Shown one piece after another: positions 9,302-18,400 of a DNA stretch of 64,000 nucleotides. Numbering within the stretch: position 1 is the stretch's first letter; each line of letters begins with the position of its first letter. Origin of the DNA: Bradyrhizobium nanningense. Its GTDB lineage: Bacteria > Pseudomonadota > Alphaproteobacteria > Rhizobiales > Xanthobacteraceae. A program made the position numbers and the translations under genes. Location of the stretch: contig NZ_LBJC01000016.1 of NCBI RefSeq assembly GCF_004114535.1, forward strand, positions 1 through 64,000, in the 5' to 3' direction. The notes under the pieces are model-generated. The model was given only the letters and a program-made list of their open reading frames with translations, searched no databases and was not told the DNA's origin.

Positions 9302-10039
9302 TCAGTCCACCAACTCGTCTGCGGCTTTTACCTCTTTTATTTCACCCAAGGGTAAGAACGCGACGCGGTTGCCAGTGAACACAAGAAAGCCGCTAGATGA
9401 GGCCCGGAGGATCTTTCCCGTCATTGGTACGGTGCGATCCTTCAGCGTGAAGGCGTAAGACGTCGTCACGATGTAGAGCTCGTGTTCGGCTACGGCCCTT
9501 CCGACCCAATATATCGTCAGCGCGACTACTACGAACGAAAAGAATCCATTTCCTATGCCGATGCGCCTTGTTCTGGTCCAGCGCACGTAATGCGCAGCAA
9601 CTAACATAGCGCTCATGACGACCCATGCGACTGCAGCCAGTCGATCGCCAAGAAAGTGCACGGGCTTGGTCGATGGATAAAAGTGAAAGAGCCCCCACGC
9701 GAGGGTAACCATCATGACAACGAACACGCCGACGATCCAGGCAATCTTCTTGCGGCCCGCTGGTTCGCCAATATTCTTAAGTAGGCTTTCGAAATAGTCG
9801 CCCCACCAATAAACTCCGAGAGAGCCGGCCATGATGGCGATGATAAAGCTCAGCGAATATACGAGGTTCGTAAGATCCATCACTCCCAGAAAATGCAATC
9901 CAACTTTGGAGAAATAGCCAATGTTGAAGACGGATAGCACGAGCACAGCTAACGTAGTGATGGCAGGCAGGTAGCCCATCAGTCTTGCGAGAGTTGGCTC
10001 AACTGGTTCCTTGCTATCCATTGATCGGTCAATCTTCAT
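9302..10039 (-). CDS. Multi-pass membrane protein, 245 residues
   Basis: The ATG at 10039 (MKIDRSMDSKEPVEP) is chosen because it overlaps the stop of the upstream small gene by ATGA. Five or so hydrophobic segments can be seen, for example ITTLAVLVLSVFNIGYF, LSFIIAIMAGSLGVYWW and KIAWIVGVFVVMMVTLAWGL, followed by a soluble C-terminal region of about 60 residues. No catalytic motif is visible. A prophage or conflict-system membrane effector is possible but unsupported. Confidence 0.6.
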   Translation of the reverse strand: MKIDRSMDSKEPVEPTLARLMGYLPAITTLAVLVLSVFNIGYFSKVGLHFLGVMDLTNLVYSLSFIIAIMAGSLGVYWWGDYFESLLKNIGEPAGRKKIAWIVGVFVVMMVTLAWGLFHFYPSTKPVHFLGDRLAAVAWVVMSAMLVAAHYVRWTRTRRIGIGNGFFSFVVVALTIYWVGRAVAEHELYIVTTSYAFTLKDRTVPMTGKILRASSSGFLVFTGNRVAFLPLGEIKEVKAADELVD

Positions 10040-10230
10040 TCGCGACGCGCAATCACCATTGAACTGCCCAGCATGCCACCGAAGATCAAAAGAGCATTCA
10101 GCGCTGTTCTCGACATGCCATTTTCGGGCGCCAATATTGCGAGCGTCGTCACGCAGAGCAGCCAGATGCAGGCAATGGCCGAAATGCCGGAGGCTTGTAG
10201 ATTTACTATGATGTTCTTGAACGGGTTCAC
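10036..10230 (-). CDS. Small membrane protein, 64 residues
   Basis: A GTG start with GAGG upstream. Two hydrophobic segments (ISAIACIWLLCVTTLAILA and ALNALLIFGGMLGSSMVIA) make it a small two-pass membrane protein. It is coupled to the larger membrane gene by a 4-base overlap. No homologue is recognised. Confidence 0.55.
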   Translation of the reverse strand: MNPFKNIIVNLQASGISAIACIWLLCVTTLAILAPENGMSRTALNALLIFGGMLGSSMVIARRE

Positions 10231-10386
10231 AGAGGCGGCCTCGATCTAGACAACGTGCACGCGCGATTCGCGAGACCCGAAGCATGACACCCTCGGCGCG
10301 TGCAGGGGAGCAAAGGCTCGCTTATCCCGGCTATTCACAGGGCTGGGCATTCCGAACGAATCACGTTTGTCGGGTAACATGGCCTG

Positions 10387-10929
10387 ATGCCGACGATTGC
10401 CCATAACCTGATTGATGGTCTTAAGGAACGAGACGCGTCCTTCTTTTCCGCGCTCCAGGGCGAGGACGACCTCGGAATTGTGATCCGTGCACACATCCAC
10501 ATAGAGCACGAGCTGCAGCAATTCGTCTTGTGGGCTGCTCCGAAAGCGAAGCACGTTAAGTTCTCGGAGATGGATTTCGCCGGCACTCTCCGGCTCGCGT
10601 TGACCCTGGGACTGCACGACGAATTCGCGACTGCGCTCCGGGCGATCGGCGGGTTGCGAAACCGTCTCGCCCACAGACTTGATATGCGTTTAGGCGATCA
10701 AGAGGTCAGCGACCTCTACAAGGCGCTCGGACCGCAAGCGAAGCATATAGTTCAGGCAACTTACGCAAAGGTCCGGAGTGATAGCCCGACTGTCGCTCCT
10801 CCTAAAAATCCGAAAGACCTGGAGCCTAGGGATCTTGCGACGCTGTGCTTTATCGCCGTGCGAGGAGGCGTGATTGTCGAGCGCCTCCGAGTTGAGGGAA
10901 AACTGCACGCAAAAGAGATTGACACGTGA
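10387..10929 (+). CDS. MtlR-like/HEPN-type protein
   Basis: 180 residues. The core (IVIRAHIHIEHELQQFV, then LALTLGLHDEFATALRAIGG) and the motif RNRLAHRLD match the fold of the mannitol-repressor-like MtlR and HEPN families, which carry an R-(4-6)-H motif in an all-helical domain. In stand-alone contexts such proteins are often conflict or toxin-type factors rather than mannitol regulators. The gene points the other way from its neighbours and ends 11 bases from the convergent DUF2513 gene. Confidence 0.6.
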   Translation: MPTIAHNLIDGLKERDASFFSALQGEDDLGIVIRAHIHIEHELQQFVLWAAPKAKHVKFSEMDFAGTLRLALTLGLHDEFATALRAIGGLRNRLAHRLDMRLGDQEVSDLYKALGPQAKHIVQATYAKVRSDSPTVAPPKNPKDLEPRDLATLCFIAVRGGVIVERLRVEGKLHAKEIDT

Positions 10930-10939
10930 GAGGCCCGGG

Positions 10940-11340
10940 TCATATCTCGACCTCTGTGTATTTCTTGATCTGCGTTTTTTGATGAAGCCCTTCGCGAGAT
11001 CCTTAATCAGATCGAACGTCCAACCCCCAGCTTGCTGCGCTCCAAGCTTGGTCTTTCGCCAAATCTCGTCATCGCGAACCCAGTCCAGAAAATCATGTCC
11101 CGCCCAGGTAAGTCTCCGGAATGTAATTCGACCGCCATTCGTCCCATACGGAGGCGGGCATTCGATGAGACCATGCTCGCCCATCAACGATAGATGATAG
11201 TCGATCGCCTCGGCTGTTGCTCCGTCGATTGCGACTTCGGGGCTTGCCCCTCCGATCATGACGACTCTGGCCACATGCCCCTTCGGCAGCGCTTCAAGCT
11301 TTAGAAGCAGCGAGCGGATTAGCTCCATATCGCGTTTCAT
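10940..11340 (-). pseudogene. DUF2513-family protein with frameshift in a 6-A run
   Basis: The N-terminus MKRDMELIRSLLLKLEAL and the region ITFRRLTWAGHDFLDWVRDD are typical of DUF2513, winged-helix-like proteins of phages and plasmids. The written frame passes KDLAKGFIKKRRSRN and overruns the convergent gene. In the neighbouring frame, after the run of six A (T at 10975-10980 on the plus strand), it reads TQIKKYTEVEI and stops at 10940, which is the usual family length and avoids overlap with the convergent gene. A one-base slip in the homopolymer explains this, whether mutation, error or slippage. Confidence 0.65.
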
Positions 11341-11356
11341 TTTTCACTTCTCCGGA

Positions 11357-11815
11357 TCAACTCGCTGATTTCGTAAATCCGCCGATGATTCCGCCTATCA
11401 ACCCGCCAAGTGTTACCAGCTGAGGCGCGGAGGCATTCTTGTCCTTCTTTTCCATGATGACTTCGGCCGCGGAAGCTCCGTTCAGGGCGTCGATCTTCTT
11501 TCCCAACAAATTCATGCCGTGGCCGGTGATCGCGACACCGAGAAACATGTCGCCACCCCGCCCATCGTCGGAGATCTTGCCGAAGCGGATGATGCCCTCA
11601 TCCTTCAGCCAAATCATGATGTCGGTGAAAAACCCCTCGAAATCGGCGGGATCTGGATAGCCGGCTTCGCGGATGTCGCTCCGAAACTGATCGACGCTGA
11701 GATCCGATCGGGTGATTCCAGTCTCTAACAACTCGCGCAATATCGCAGCCGCAATCGCGGTTTGCGCCTCGAGGTTGTTGGGCCAGAAGCGCGGCCCTTC
11801 CTCTGATCGTCCCAT
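11357..11815 (-). CDS. Hypothetical protein with glycine-zipper C-terminus
   Basis: 152 residues, 16 bases upstream of the DUF2513 gene, with GGGAAAG before the ATG. The N-terminal two thirds look like a small winged-helix or helical domain (RELLETGITRSDLSVDQF, DFEGFFTDIMIWLKDEGI). The C-terminus has a glycine-zipper segment (LVTLGGLIGGIIGGFTKS) that could insert in or pack against membranes. Probably co-transcribed with the DUF2513 gene. Function unknown. Confidence 0.6.
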   Translation of the reverse strand: MGRSEEGPRFWPNNLEAQTAIAAAILRELLETGITRSDLSVDQFRSDIREAGYPDPADFEGFFTDIMIWLKDEGIIRFGKISDDGRGGDMFLGVAITGHGMNLLGKKIDALNGASAAEVIMEKKDKNASAPQLVTLGGLIGGIIGGFTKSAS

Positions 11816-11839
11816 TTGTCTTTCCCTTTAATGGTCGGC

Positions 11840-11870
11840 GCCGGCGTTGGCTCCGTAGAGCAACGCCGGC
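11840..11870. terminator. GC-rich hairpin, 10-bp perfect stem
   Basis: GCCGGCGTTG (11840-11849) and CAACGCCGGC (11861-11870) around an 11-base loop, between the DUF2188 gene end (11883) and the next gene start (11815). No T-tract follows. Confidence 0.5.
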
Positions 11871-11882
11871 GATGCTCATCTT

Positions 11883-12119
11883 TCAACCTTTTATGTTTCG
11901 CGGATCCGCGCCGTAGGTACGCTCTTCGCGGATCTGGCCGTTGCTCTTGTGGAGCACAGCCTGACCGAGACCGCCGTTGTCTTGAGCGCGGTGGCCGGCT
12001 TTGATCGCAGCCGACTCCGAAGCCGCCTGCGTCCGGTGATTGGAAACCACCTTGCCGCTTTGCTCGACGGCCCAGCCATTGCCTTTGGGGACGGAGTGAA
12101 AGACTTGTCGTTTTGACAT
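11883..12119 (-). CDS. DUF2188 domain protein
   Basis: From MSKRQVFHSVPKGNGWAVEQ the protein follows the DUF2188 pattern: a histidine-valine-proline start, GWAV, a helical segment (TQAASESAAIKAGHRAQDNG) and a GQIREERTYG ending. It is 78 residues long, the normal family size. DUF2188 proteins are small alpha-beta proteins of unknown role, common in phages and plasmids. It is flanked on both sides by GC-rich palindromes. Confidence 0.7.
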   Translation of the reverse strand: MSKRQVFHSVPKGNGWAVEQSGKVVSNHRTQAASESAAIKAGHRAQDNGGLGQAVLHKSNGQIREERTYGADPRNIKG

Positions 12120-12153
12120 CGTAGGCACCTTTTGCTGCTGATGAAGAAGATCG

Positions 12154-12180
12154 AGCCGCCGGCGAAGAGAGCCGGCGGCT
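12154..12180. terminator. GC-rich hairpin, 10-bp perfect stem
   Basis: AGCCGCCGGC (12154-12163), loop GAAGAGA, GCCGGCGGCT (12171-12180), 17 bases beyond the stop of the minus-strand gene at 12197. No T-tract on the minus strand, but the position fits a transcript end. Confidence 0.5.
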
Positions 12181-12196
12181 GTTGGTCCATCGTGGC

Positions 12197-12544
12197 TCAG
12201 GCCACCTTGGTGGTGATGTGGTCGCTATTGGTCGCCAGCGCCGTTGTCGACGCGTCGGTGAAGAGGTGCTGGCTGTGTGTCACCAGCGATTCCACCAAGC
12301 GACCGTGGAAGACGCCGTAGATCGCCTTTGTGGTGATCGTTTTGGTGCTCCCGAGGATGTTGAACCTCAAGCCGCCGAGATCGATCGACGGCCTCATCCA
12401 CGCAACATTTCGCCACTGATCAGGCGTGTGCGTGAAATCGCCGTCCTTGTCGTAAGACCATGTAACCACATGGCCTTTATCGATCTTGTCCTTGAAGTCG
12501 TTCAGCAACGCCTTCGGCGAGTTGGTCTTGAAGAGTACTGCCAT
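12197..12544 (-). CDS. Hypothetical protein, 115 residues
   Basis: Begins MAVLFKTNSPKALLNDFKDK; the second half (ITTKAIYGVFHGRLVESLVT) looks like a compact alpha-beta protein. It has no membrane segment or catalytic motif. It is a single-gene unit bounded by palindromes at 12154-12180 and 12665-12697. No function recognised. Confidence 0.55.
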   Translation of the reverse strand: MAVLFKTNSPKALLNDFKDKIDKGHVVTWSYDKDGDFTHTPDQWRNVAWMRPSIDLGGLRFNILGSTKTITTKAIYGVFHGRLVESLVTHSQHLFTDASTTALATNSDHITTKVA

Positions 12545-12664
12545 TGTTCTGGTCCGTTCAGCTGCATGGCAGCATGGACGCAGAGACCACTTGACAGTTG
12601 GGCACTATCTAAACAGATACTGGCCATGTAATCACATATTCCCTGCCACCAAGGTTGGGATCTA

Positions 12665-12697
12665 GGCCCGGGCGGTGTTGCAACCATCGCCCGGGCC
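12665..12697. terminator. GC-rich palindrome, 10-bp perfect stem
   Basis: GGCCCGGGCG (12665-12674) and CGCCCGGGCC (12688-12697) with a 13-base loop, between the start of the 115-residue gene and the excisionase-like gene. It is the fourth such perfect 10-bp stem in 4.5 kb. Confidence 0.45.
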
Positions 12698-12877
12698 GCT
12701 CTATGTCAGGACACGTGCATCCTTTGGTGATGCGCGCATCCGGACCCCGAGAATTGGGAACATTCGTTCCATCTTTCAAGGTTCTGTGAACCGAATCTTT
12801 GCCGTGGAAGCGTTCGACGCGACCGTTGACTCGTGTTGCCCGCTCTGCCAGCGGCCGCGCCGATTCGGTTGGCCGGC

Positions 12878-13208
12878 GTGAGTACTGCCTCGCCTAATTC
12901 CTCCGATATCCGCTTCCGCGTCGACCCCGGCGACGTCCCGCCTGAGAAAGCCGCCCGCCGACTTCACCTCACGCTCGCCCGGTTCAACGAGATCCTGCCG
13001 AGGCTCCAGGGCCCGCGGCTTTCCAAAGCCAGATCCCGACAACGGTATGTTCGACCTGGACGAGATCGACCGTTGGCGGGCGCGGCGGCATGCGCCGAAT
13101 ATGACCCCGTCGGCGCAGCTCGAGCCCGAGCTCAGCATGGGCGAGCGCTTCGCGACCGCGATGCGTAAAAGGCACAAGGCCGGTGAGAACCGCCGCCGCA
13201 ACGACTAA
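12878..13208 (+). pseudogene. Excisionase/AlpA-like small HTH protein, frameshifted
   Basis: The GTG at 12878 (VSTASPNSSDIRFRVDPGDV) leads into PPEKAARRLHLTLARFNEIL, the conserved start of small helix-turn-helix proteins that sit next to phage integrases in Hyphomicrobiales. After about 13005 coding moves to another frame, ARGFPKPDPDNGMFDLDEID and RWRARRHAPNM, to a stop at 13206-13208. A one-base shift breaks the gene. No integrase follows as would be expected; the next 500 bases are unrecognisable and then an IS110 copy begins. Confidence 0.65.
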
Positions 13209-13734
13209 CCCAGCCATAGCGGCTGTTGTACGATTCGCGCGCTTGTTCGGATGACGAGCGGCCCGCCGTGGTGTTGGAAGCACCGCGGACGGGCCTGACC
13301 ATGTATGGTCCGGCCGTGCGTTGCAAGTGGTTTTGCCGAGCTGGCGGTAAGCGGTCTTGCATCAATGTATCCGGCCTTTGATTGGAGCATTTGCTCCGGG
13401 CCACCATGGATATCAGCGCGCGTGCGTTCTCGTTAGCGGACAGGCCTCGATTGGGCCATTTGGGTCACCAGTGTTCGCATGCGCCGGGAAGACCGAACCT
13501 CCATCTCGTCTCATCCTCTCGCAGACCTCGGCTGGAATGTGGGGCTACGTCATCGTTTGCTCCTCATATCGCTCAGTTCCTTTGTTCGAGCCAAGGGCCG
13601 TTCCTTCGTCCCGGCCCGCAGAACGTCGATCGCGTCGTGCGCAGGGGCGGTCAAGGCCAGCCGTCGCGCTTGGCTTGCGGCTGGCTCCGGCGTTGCCAGG
13701 CTGCGCCTTGACCGCGCCGAGCCCGGCGCGAGGG
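13209..13734. other. No intact gene; expected integrase position
   Basis: Nothing recognisable on either strand. Integrase genes normally follow the excisionase-like gene in this prophage type, so this is where one was probably lost, together with the attachment site. The later part (about 13,550-13,734) belongs to the flank of the IS110 element. Confidence 0.4.
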
Positions 13735-14799
13735 TCAAGCGGGTCGGACGCCTGCATCGTCGGTCCTCGTCAGCTCGAAGGTGCGTCCTTTGGCCAGCAC
13801 CGCCCAGGCGATGCGGGCAAGCTTGTTGGCGAGCGCGATCGCGAGCACGTTGTGGTGCAACCGCCTTTTGGCGGCTTCGATCCAGGACTTGAGCCCGTAA
13901 CGTTCCCAGTTCTTTATCCTGACCAGCACAACCCACGCCGCCTGCACGAACAGAACGCGCAGGTAGCGATTGCCGCGCCTCGAGATTTTGCCGAGGATCG
14001 TGCGGTCTCCCGTCGAGATCTGCTTGGGCACCAGTCCGAGCCAAGCGCCGAAGTCGCGGCCTTTGGAGAATACGTCTCCAGTGCCGATCGCGGCCACCAT
14101 GGCGCTCGAAATGATCGGCCCGATGCCAGGCACCGTCATCAGGCGCGAGCATGCCTGATCTTGACGGGCCAGTGCTTCGATCTCGCCGGATAGGCCATCG
14201 ATGCGCTGATCCAGCCGGCGCCAGTCGCCTGCCAACTCCTCGATGACACGCAACATGCGTGGCGACACGGCATCGGTGCGGGTCGCAAGGATGGTGGGCA
14301 GTTCGGTGCGCAAGAAGCCGATACCCTGGCGCACGGCGATCCCGCGTTCCAGCATGAAGGCGCGAATCTGGTTGATGATGCCGGTGCGTTGCGACACCAG
14401 CCGCTCGCGCACCCGGTGCAGCGCCTGCAGATCCAGTTGCTCCGCGGTCTTGGTCGCGACGAACTTCATCGTCGGGCGCTGCACGGCTTCGGCAATCGCT
14501 TCGGCATCATTGAAGTCGTTCTTCTGCCCCTTGCTATAGGGGCGGACATATTTGGCCGGCATCAACCTGGCATCGTGACCAAGCGATGCGAGTTTGCGGC
14601 TCAGGTGATGTGCCCCGACGCAGGCTTCCATGCCGATCAGGCAAGGCGGTATATTTGCGAGCCGCTCTTCCACTTGGCCACGCGACCACTTTTGCCTCAG
14701 CAGGATGGCGCCGCGCGCATCGTGGCCCACGACGTGGAACGAGTTCTTGCCGATATCGATGCCGATCACGGCGATCGCGGTATTGGGTGTCTGTGACAT
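13735..14799 (-). CDS. IS110-family transposase
   Basis: Full-length (354 residues) from MSQTPNTAIAVIGIDIGKNS with AAGGAG upstream of the ATG at 14799. The N-terminal DEDD RuvC-like domain shows GIDIGKNSFHVV, LIGMEACVGAHHLSRKL and KNDFNDAEAIAEA. The C-terminal Transposase_20 domain has LMTVPGIGPIISSAMVAAIG and the serine-containing region FSKGRDFGAWLGLVPKQIST. IS110 elements recombine through a structured non-coding RNA made from their flanks and leave no clear inverted repeats, so I cannot fix the exact ends. The gene looks intact. Confidence 0.9.
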   Translation of the reverse strand: MSQTPNTAIAVIGIDIGKNSFHVVGHDARGAILLRQKWSRGQVEERLANIPPCLIGMEACVGAHHLSRKLASLGHDARLMPAKYVRPYSKGQKNDFNDAEAIAEAVQRPTMKFVATKTAEQLDLQALHRVRERLVSQRTGIINQIRAFMLERGIAVRQGIGFLRTELPTILATRTDAVSPRMLRVIEELAGDWRRLDQRIDGLSGEIEALARQDQACSRLMTVPGIGPIISSAMVAAIGTGDVFSKGRDFGAWLGLVPKQISTGDRTILGKISRRGNRYLRVLFVQAAWVVLVRIKNWERYGLKSWIEAAKRRLHHNVLAIALANKLARIAWAVLAKGRTFELTRTDDAGVRPA

Positions 14800-14892
14800 G
14801 GCGTGCTCCTTGTCTTTGGCGCCCCTTGCCAGCTTCGCTTGCTGGCGGGGCAGGAGCACGGCCGGACCATCCCATTAGCAAGGACATGACCC

Positions 14893-15234
14893 ATGCCTCA
14901 GGCTATTTCTGAGAATAGCACACGTTTGCCCGGCGCCGATGCCCGCCCGGAGCCCTCCCGCAACCACTACGGAAACCTCGAGGAGCAGATCTGCGACCTG
15001 GTCCGAGCGGCGGACATCGCCGCAACCCTTGTCGAGATCGCGCTAAAGCAAGCCCATCCGGAGAGCCTTCCGGCGGGCGTAGAGGAGCGGCTGATCTTCG
15101 CGGCCTACGAGGTCGAGAAGCGCGCCAAGGCGCTCAGGGACTTCGCCTACGATCCCAAGACTGGTGTCTTAGGCTACGGCGCGCGCGCCGTGGCGGAAGG
15201 CGTCAGAGAGGGCGGGGCCGATCTGGTGGCGTGA
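14893..15234 (+). CDS. Hypothetical protein, 113 residues
   Basis: AAGGACATG precedes the ATG. A mostly helical, acidic protein (LEEQICDLVRAADIAATLVE, LIFAAYEVEKRAKALRDFAY) of the sort found as small regulatory or accessory genes of phages and ICEs. No specific family recognised. A 7-bp hairpin lies downstream (15266-15299). Confidence 0.55.
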   Translation: MPQAISENSTRLPGADARPEPSRNHYGNLEEQICDLVRAADIAATLVEIALKQAHPESLPAGVEERLIFAAYEVEKRAKALRDFAYDPKTGVLGYGARAVAEGVREGGADLVA

Positions 15235-15265
15235 GCGAGCTCGGCTTCGACCTCGCTACAAGAGT

Positions 15266-15299
15266 CGGTAGGTGCGAAAGCGAACTCGGGGTCCTACCG
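15266..15299. terminator. Possible hairpin after the 113-residue gene
   Basis: CGGTAGG (15266-15272) pairs perfectly with CCTACCG (15293-15299) around a 20-base loop, 32 bases beyond the stop at 15234. No T-tract, so it is a weak candidate. Confidence 0.3.
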
Positions 15300-15465
15300 T
15301 CCGCCCGCGTTCCTCTGCCGATCCTCGAGGAAACAGAAGTAAATGAAAGAACGAGAAGCCAAGATACGGACGAACAGTTATGACCGGCGGAATCAGGGTG
15401 GCTACGCAATGCACACCTCGATCAGGAGCGTTGGCGCTCTGATTTGAACGCCGCAGAAGCGACAA

Positions 15466-18400
15466 ATGGCGGGGCGCGTGCCTACGGAAAATCAATCAGG
15501 CAAAAATCAGTCTGTGGAACGTGAACCGCTCAACGCGATCACGGCGATCGATCGACTTGCAGGATCGGATCCGGAGAGGGTTGCGCTGAGGTACGGCGCA
15601 GACGAACTCACATATGAGGCGCTACGATTAAGATCGGATGCCCTTGCAAGGACCTTACGAGAGCAGAGCGCTCAAGGGGCGGTTGTCGGCTATTGGGGGG
15701 AGCGGGACCTCGACTGGGCGACGGCGGTCGTCGCAATATTGAAAGCTGGATCAACGTACCTGCCGCTCGATCCATCGTTACCGGCTTCTCGTACATCATT
15801 CATGATCGAGCAGAGCCGCTGCGCTCTGGTGATTGGCCGAGACCAGCCGGCTTCGCTGAGCCTATTGCAGGCGAGCAGCAAAGGCGCCACGCAATTCATA
15901 GCGATAGCGGCGGCGCTGCGCCAGGGCCAGACTTTGTCTGTGGTGCCATCGCCGAGCGAGGGTGGACTCGCCTACATTCTGTTTACGTCTGGTTCGACGG
16001 GCCAGCCTAAGGGCGCAATGATTGAGCGCGGCGCCCTAAACAATCATTTGGCGGCAAAGATCGACGATCTAAGTCTCACTCGGACGGATTGCGTCGCTCA
16101 AACGGCGTCGCATTGCTTTGATATCTCGCTGTGGCAGCTTCTGGCTGGGCTTTGCGTCGGAGCCTCTAGCGCGATCATTGATGATGCAACATTGAGATCG
16201 CCATTGTGCCTCCTCCAAGCAATTCAAGGAAGCGGCGCTTCGGTTATCCAATTCGTTCCGTCGATGCTCGCAGTGTTTGTTGAGTATCTGCAGTCACTTG
16301 CTCCGGCGGAGCGAGCTCTGGATGGTTTGCGGATTATTTCTACGGTCGGAGAACCGCTAACACCCGGATTGGCACGTGAGTGGCTTGGCTTATATCCCCG
16401 CGTCCCCATCCTCAATCACTACGGGCCGACCGAGTGCGCGGACGGCGTTACGCATCATCTGGTTTCCGTGCCGCCTGCGCTGGCTGAGCTTTATGTACCG
16501 ATCGGCAGACCGATTCATAACGTTAAGGTTTACGTCGCCGACGGACTGCGGCTGTGCAACGTGGGGGAGGTCGGCGAAATCTGTGTGAGTGGCGTTGGTG
16601 TCGCTGCCGGTTACGCCAATGACGATGTCCGCACCAAGGATGCCTTTCGGCCAAACCCGTTCTCAAACGATCCGTCGTTCCGGCGCCTATACCGGACAGG
16701 TGATCTTGGGCGCCTTCGTTCCGACGGCCTTTTGGAATGTCTCGGTCGACGGGATCGTCAGGTCAAAATTCGCGGGCACAGAATCGAGCTGGGAGAAATC
16801 GAAGCTCGTTTGTCCGCTCATCCCTCGGTGCATGGCGCTGCCGCAGTCGCCTCCGTCTGCGCAGGCGTAAAGCTCACGGCGCGAAATATAGCCCGAGGCG
16901 AGGCGGAAGCCGGAACGCGGCGAATTATTGCGTATGTGTCAGCTCCAGCTGAACTGGCGGAAAGCGAGCTCCAGAACTTCCTTGCCGAGACGCTTCCCAG
17001 CTACATGCTGCCAGAAAGAATCATCCACGTTGACGGTATTCCACTGACCAGGAACGGAAAGGTCGATTTTGGAGCATTGCCCGACCCGACCTGTGTTCGT
17101 CCTCCATTGCCAACGCCATTCGAGGAGCCGCAAACAGACCTCGAAGCCCGACTGCGTAAAATCTGGTCCGCCATTTTGCGCATTGAGAAGATTGGTGTGA
17201 ATGACCAGTTCATAAGCCTCGGCGGAGACTCGCTGCGGGCAATGCTCATATTGGGACAGTTGCAGACTCTGCTCGGAGTGAAAGCGGATTTCAGGATGGT
17301 CCTGAATGGGACGATTCGGTCTCTTGCCGCTTCGATCGCGGCTCCAGCCGAGTCCAAGCCCTGCACAGCCCTGACGTACGGAAGTCTCAGCCGATCGCCT
17401 CTGACGCGAGTTCAGGAGCACCTATGGTTTCTCTCCCAGCTCGATCCATCTGCCAGGAACTACATCATTCAAGGCGGCCTGCGAATTAGGGGAAGCATCG
17501 ATCTAGCTCGGTGGAATCGCGCCTGGACCGATGTCGTTCATTCCCACCAGGCACTTTCGGCCCGCTTTATCGACGAAGACGGTCCGGCTCAATGTTTTGA
17601 TGCTCCGCCATGTACCAGTCTTGAATTGACTGATGCATCTCACCTCACGTCGCAGGAAGCTGAGGAGCTCATCGAACAGCTTCGGCGAACGGAGCTGAAC
17701 GACAATTTTGATCTCCGGCAAGGCCACTTGTTTCGCGCGCGCATGGTCCGGCTTGGTCCCGACAACCATCTAATATTGATCACCGCTCATGAAATCATCG
17801 TCGATGCCTGGTCCATCTCTGTGCTGCTCAGAGATCTTCAGCAAAGATACCTAGATTCCGTGGCGTTTTGCCCAGAGAACCGTGCGTCACTCTCGAGCTA
17901 CGCGGTGTGGGAAGCACAACACGTTCCGCCAGAGGCGCTGGAGAGCCAACGTCACTATTGGCGCCGTCAGATTGGTGATGATCCACCGGTGCTTTCGCTT
18001 GGGAGGGCTCGCCCGCAAACCAATTCATATCGCGGCGGCTCGCATCCAGTACTGCTTGGCGGCGATCTATCCAGTCGGGTAAGAGAATTCGCGCGCCAAA
18101 ATAGCTGCACCACGTCGACAACACTGCTGGCGTGCTTCCAGCTGCTGCTACGAATGTATAGCGGTCAGGACGATATTGTCGTCGGCATGCCACACGCTGT
18201 ACGGGATCAACCTGGCAGCGCCGACATCATCGGCTTTTTCCTGAATATGCTGCCGATCCGTGCCGTGATCGATGCCGGTCAATCCTTTGCTGCTCATGCC
18301 AGCCGCATCCAGGACCTGGTCAGCGATGCCATCGCAAATTCCGCCTATCCATTCGGATGGATGGTCAGGGATACAAGGTTATGTCGCGAACTGGGTCGAT

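Noticed and set aside
10246..10674. A 142-codon minus-strand frame opposite the MtlR/HEPN-like gene
   Set aside because: It has no motif, and the plus-strand frame has a clear family match.
12675..12881. Small plus-strand frame ending CCPLCQRPRRFGWPA that overlaps the excisionase-like start
   Set aside because: The Cys-rich end is suggestive, but the rest overlaps a palindrome and no ribosome site is seen.
13550..14152. A 200-codon minus-strand open frame across the IS110 region
   Set aside because: It is an out-of-frame shadow of the IS110 transposase, with Arg- and Ala-rich composition.
15241..15310. tRNA-like stem and loop after the 113-residue gene
   Set aside because: Only one arm pairs; there is no TTCRA T-loop or acceptor stem. 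Listed as a weak hairpin instead.
15395..15412. TGGCTACGCAATGCA before the NRPS, similar to a -24/-12 promoter
   Set aside because: GG and GC are nine bases apart instead of ten, and no NifA site lies upstream.
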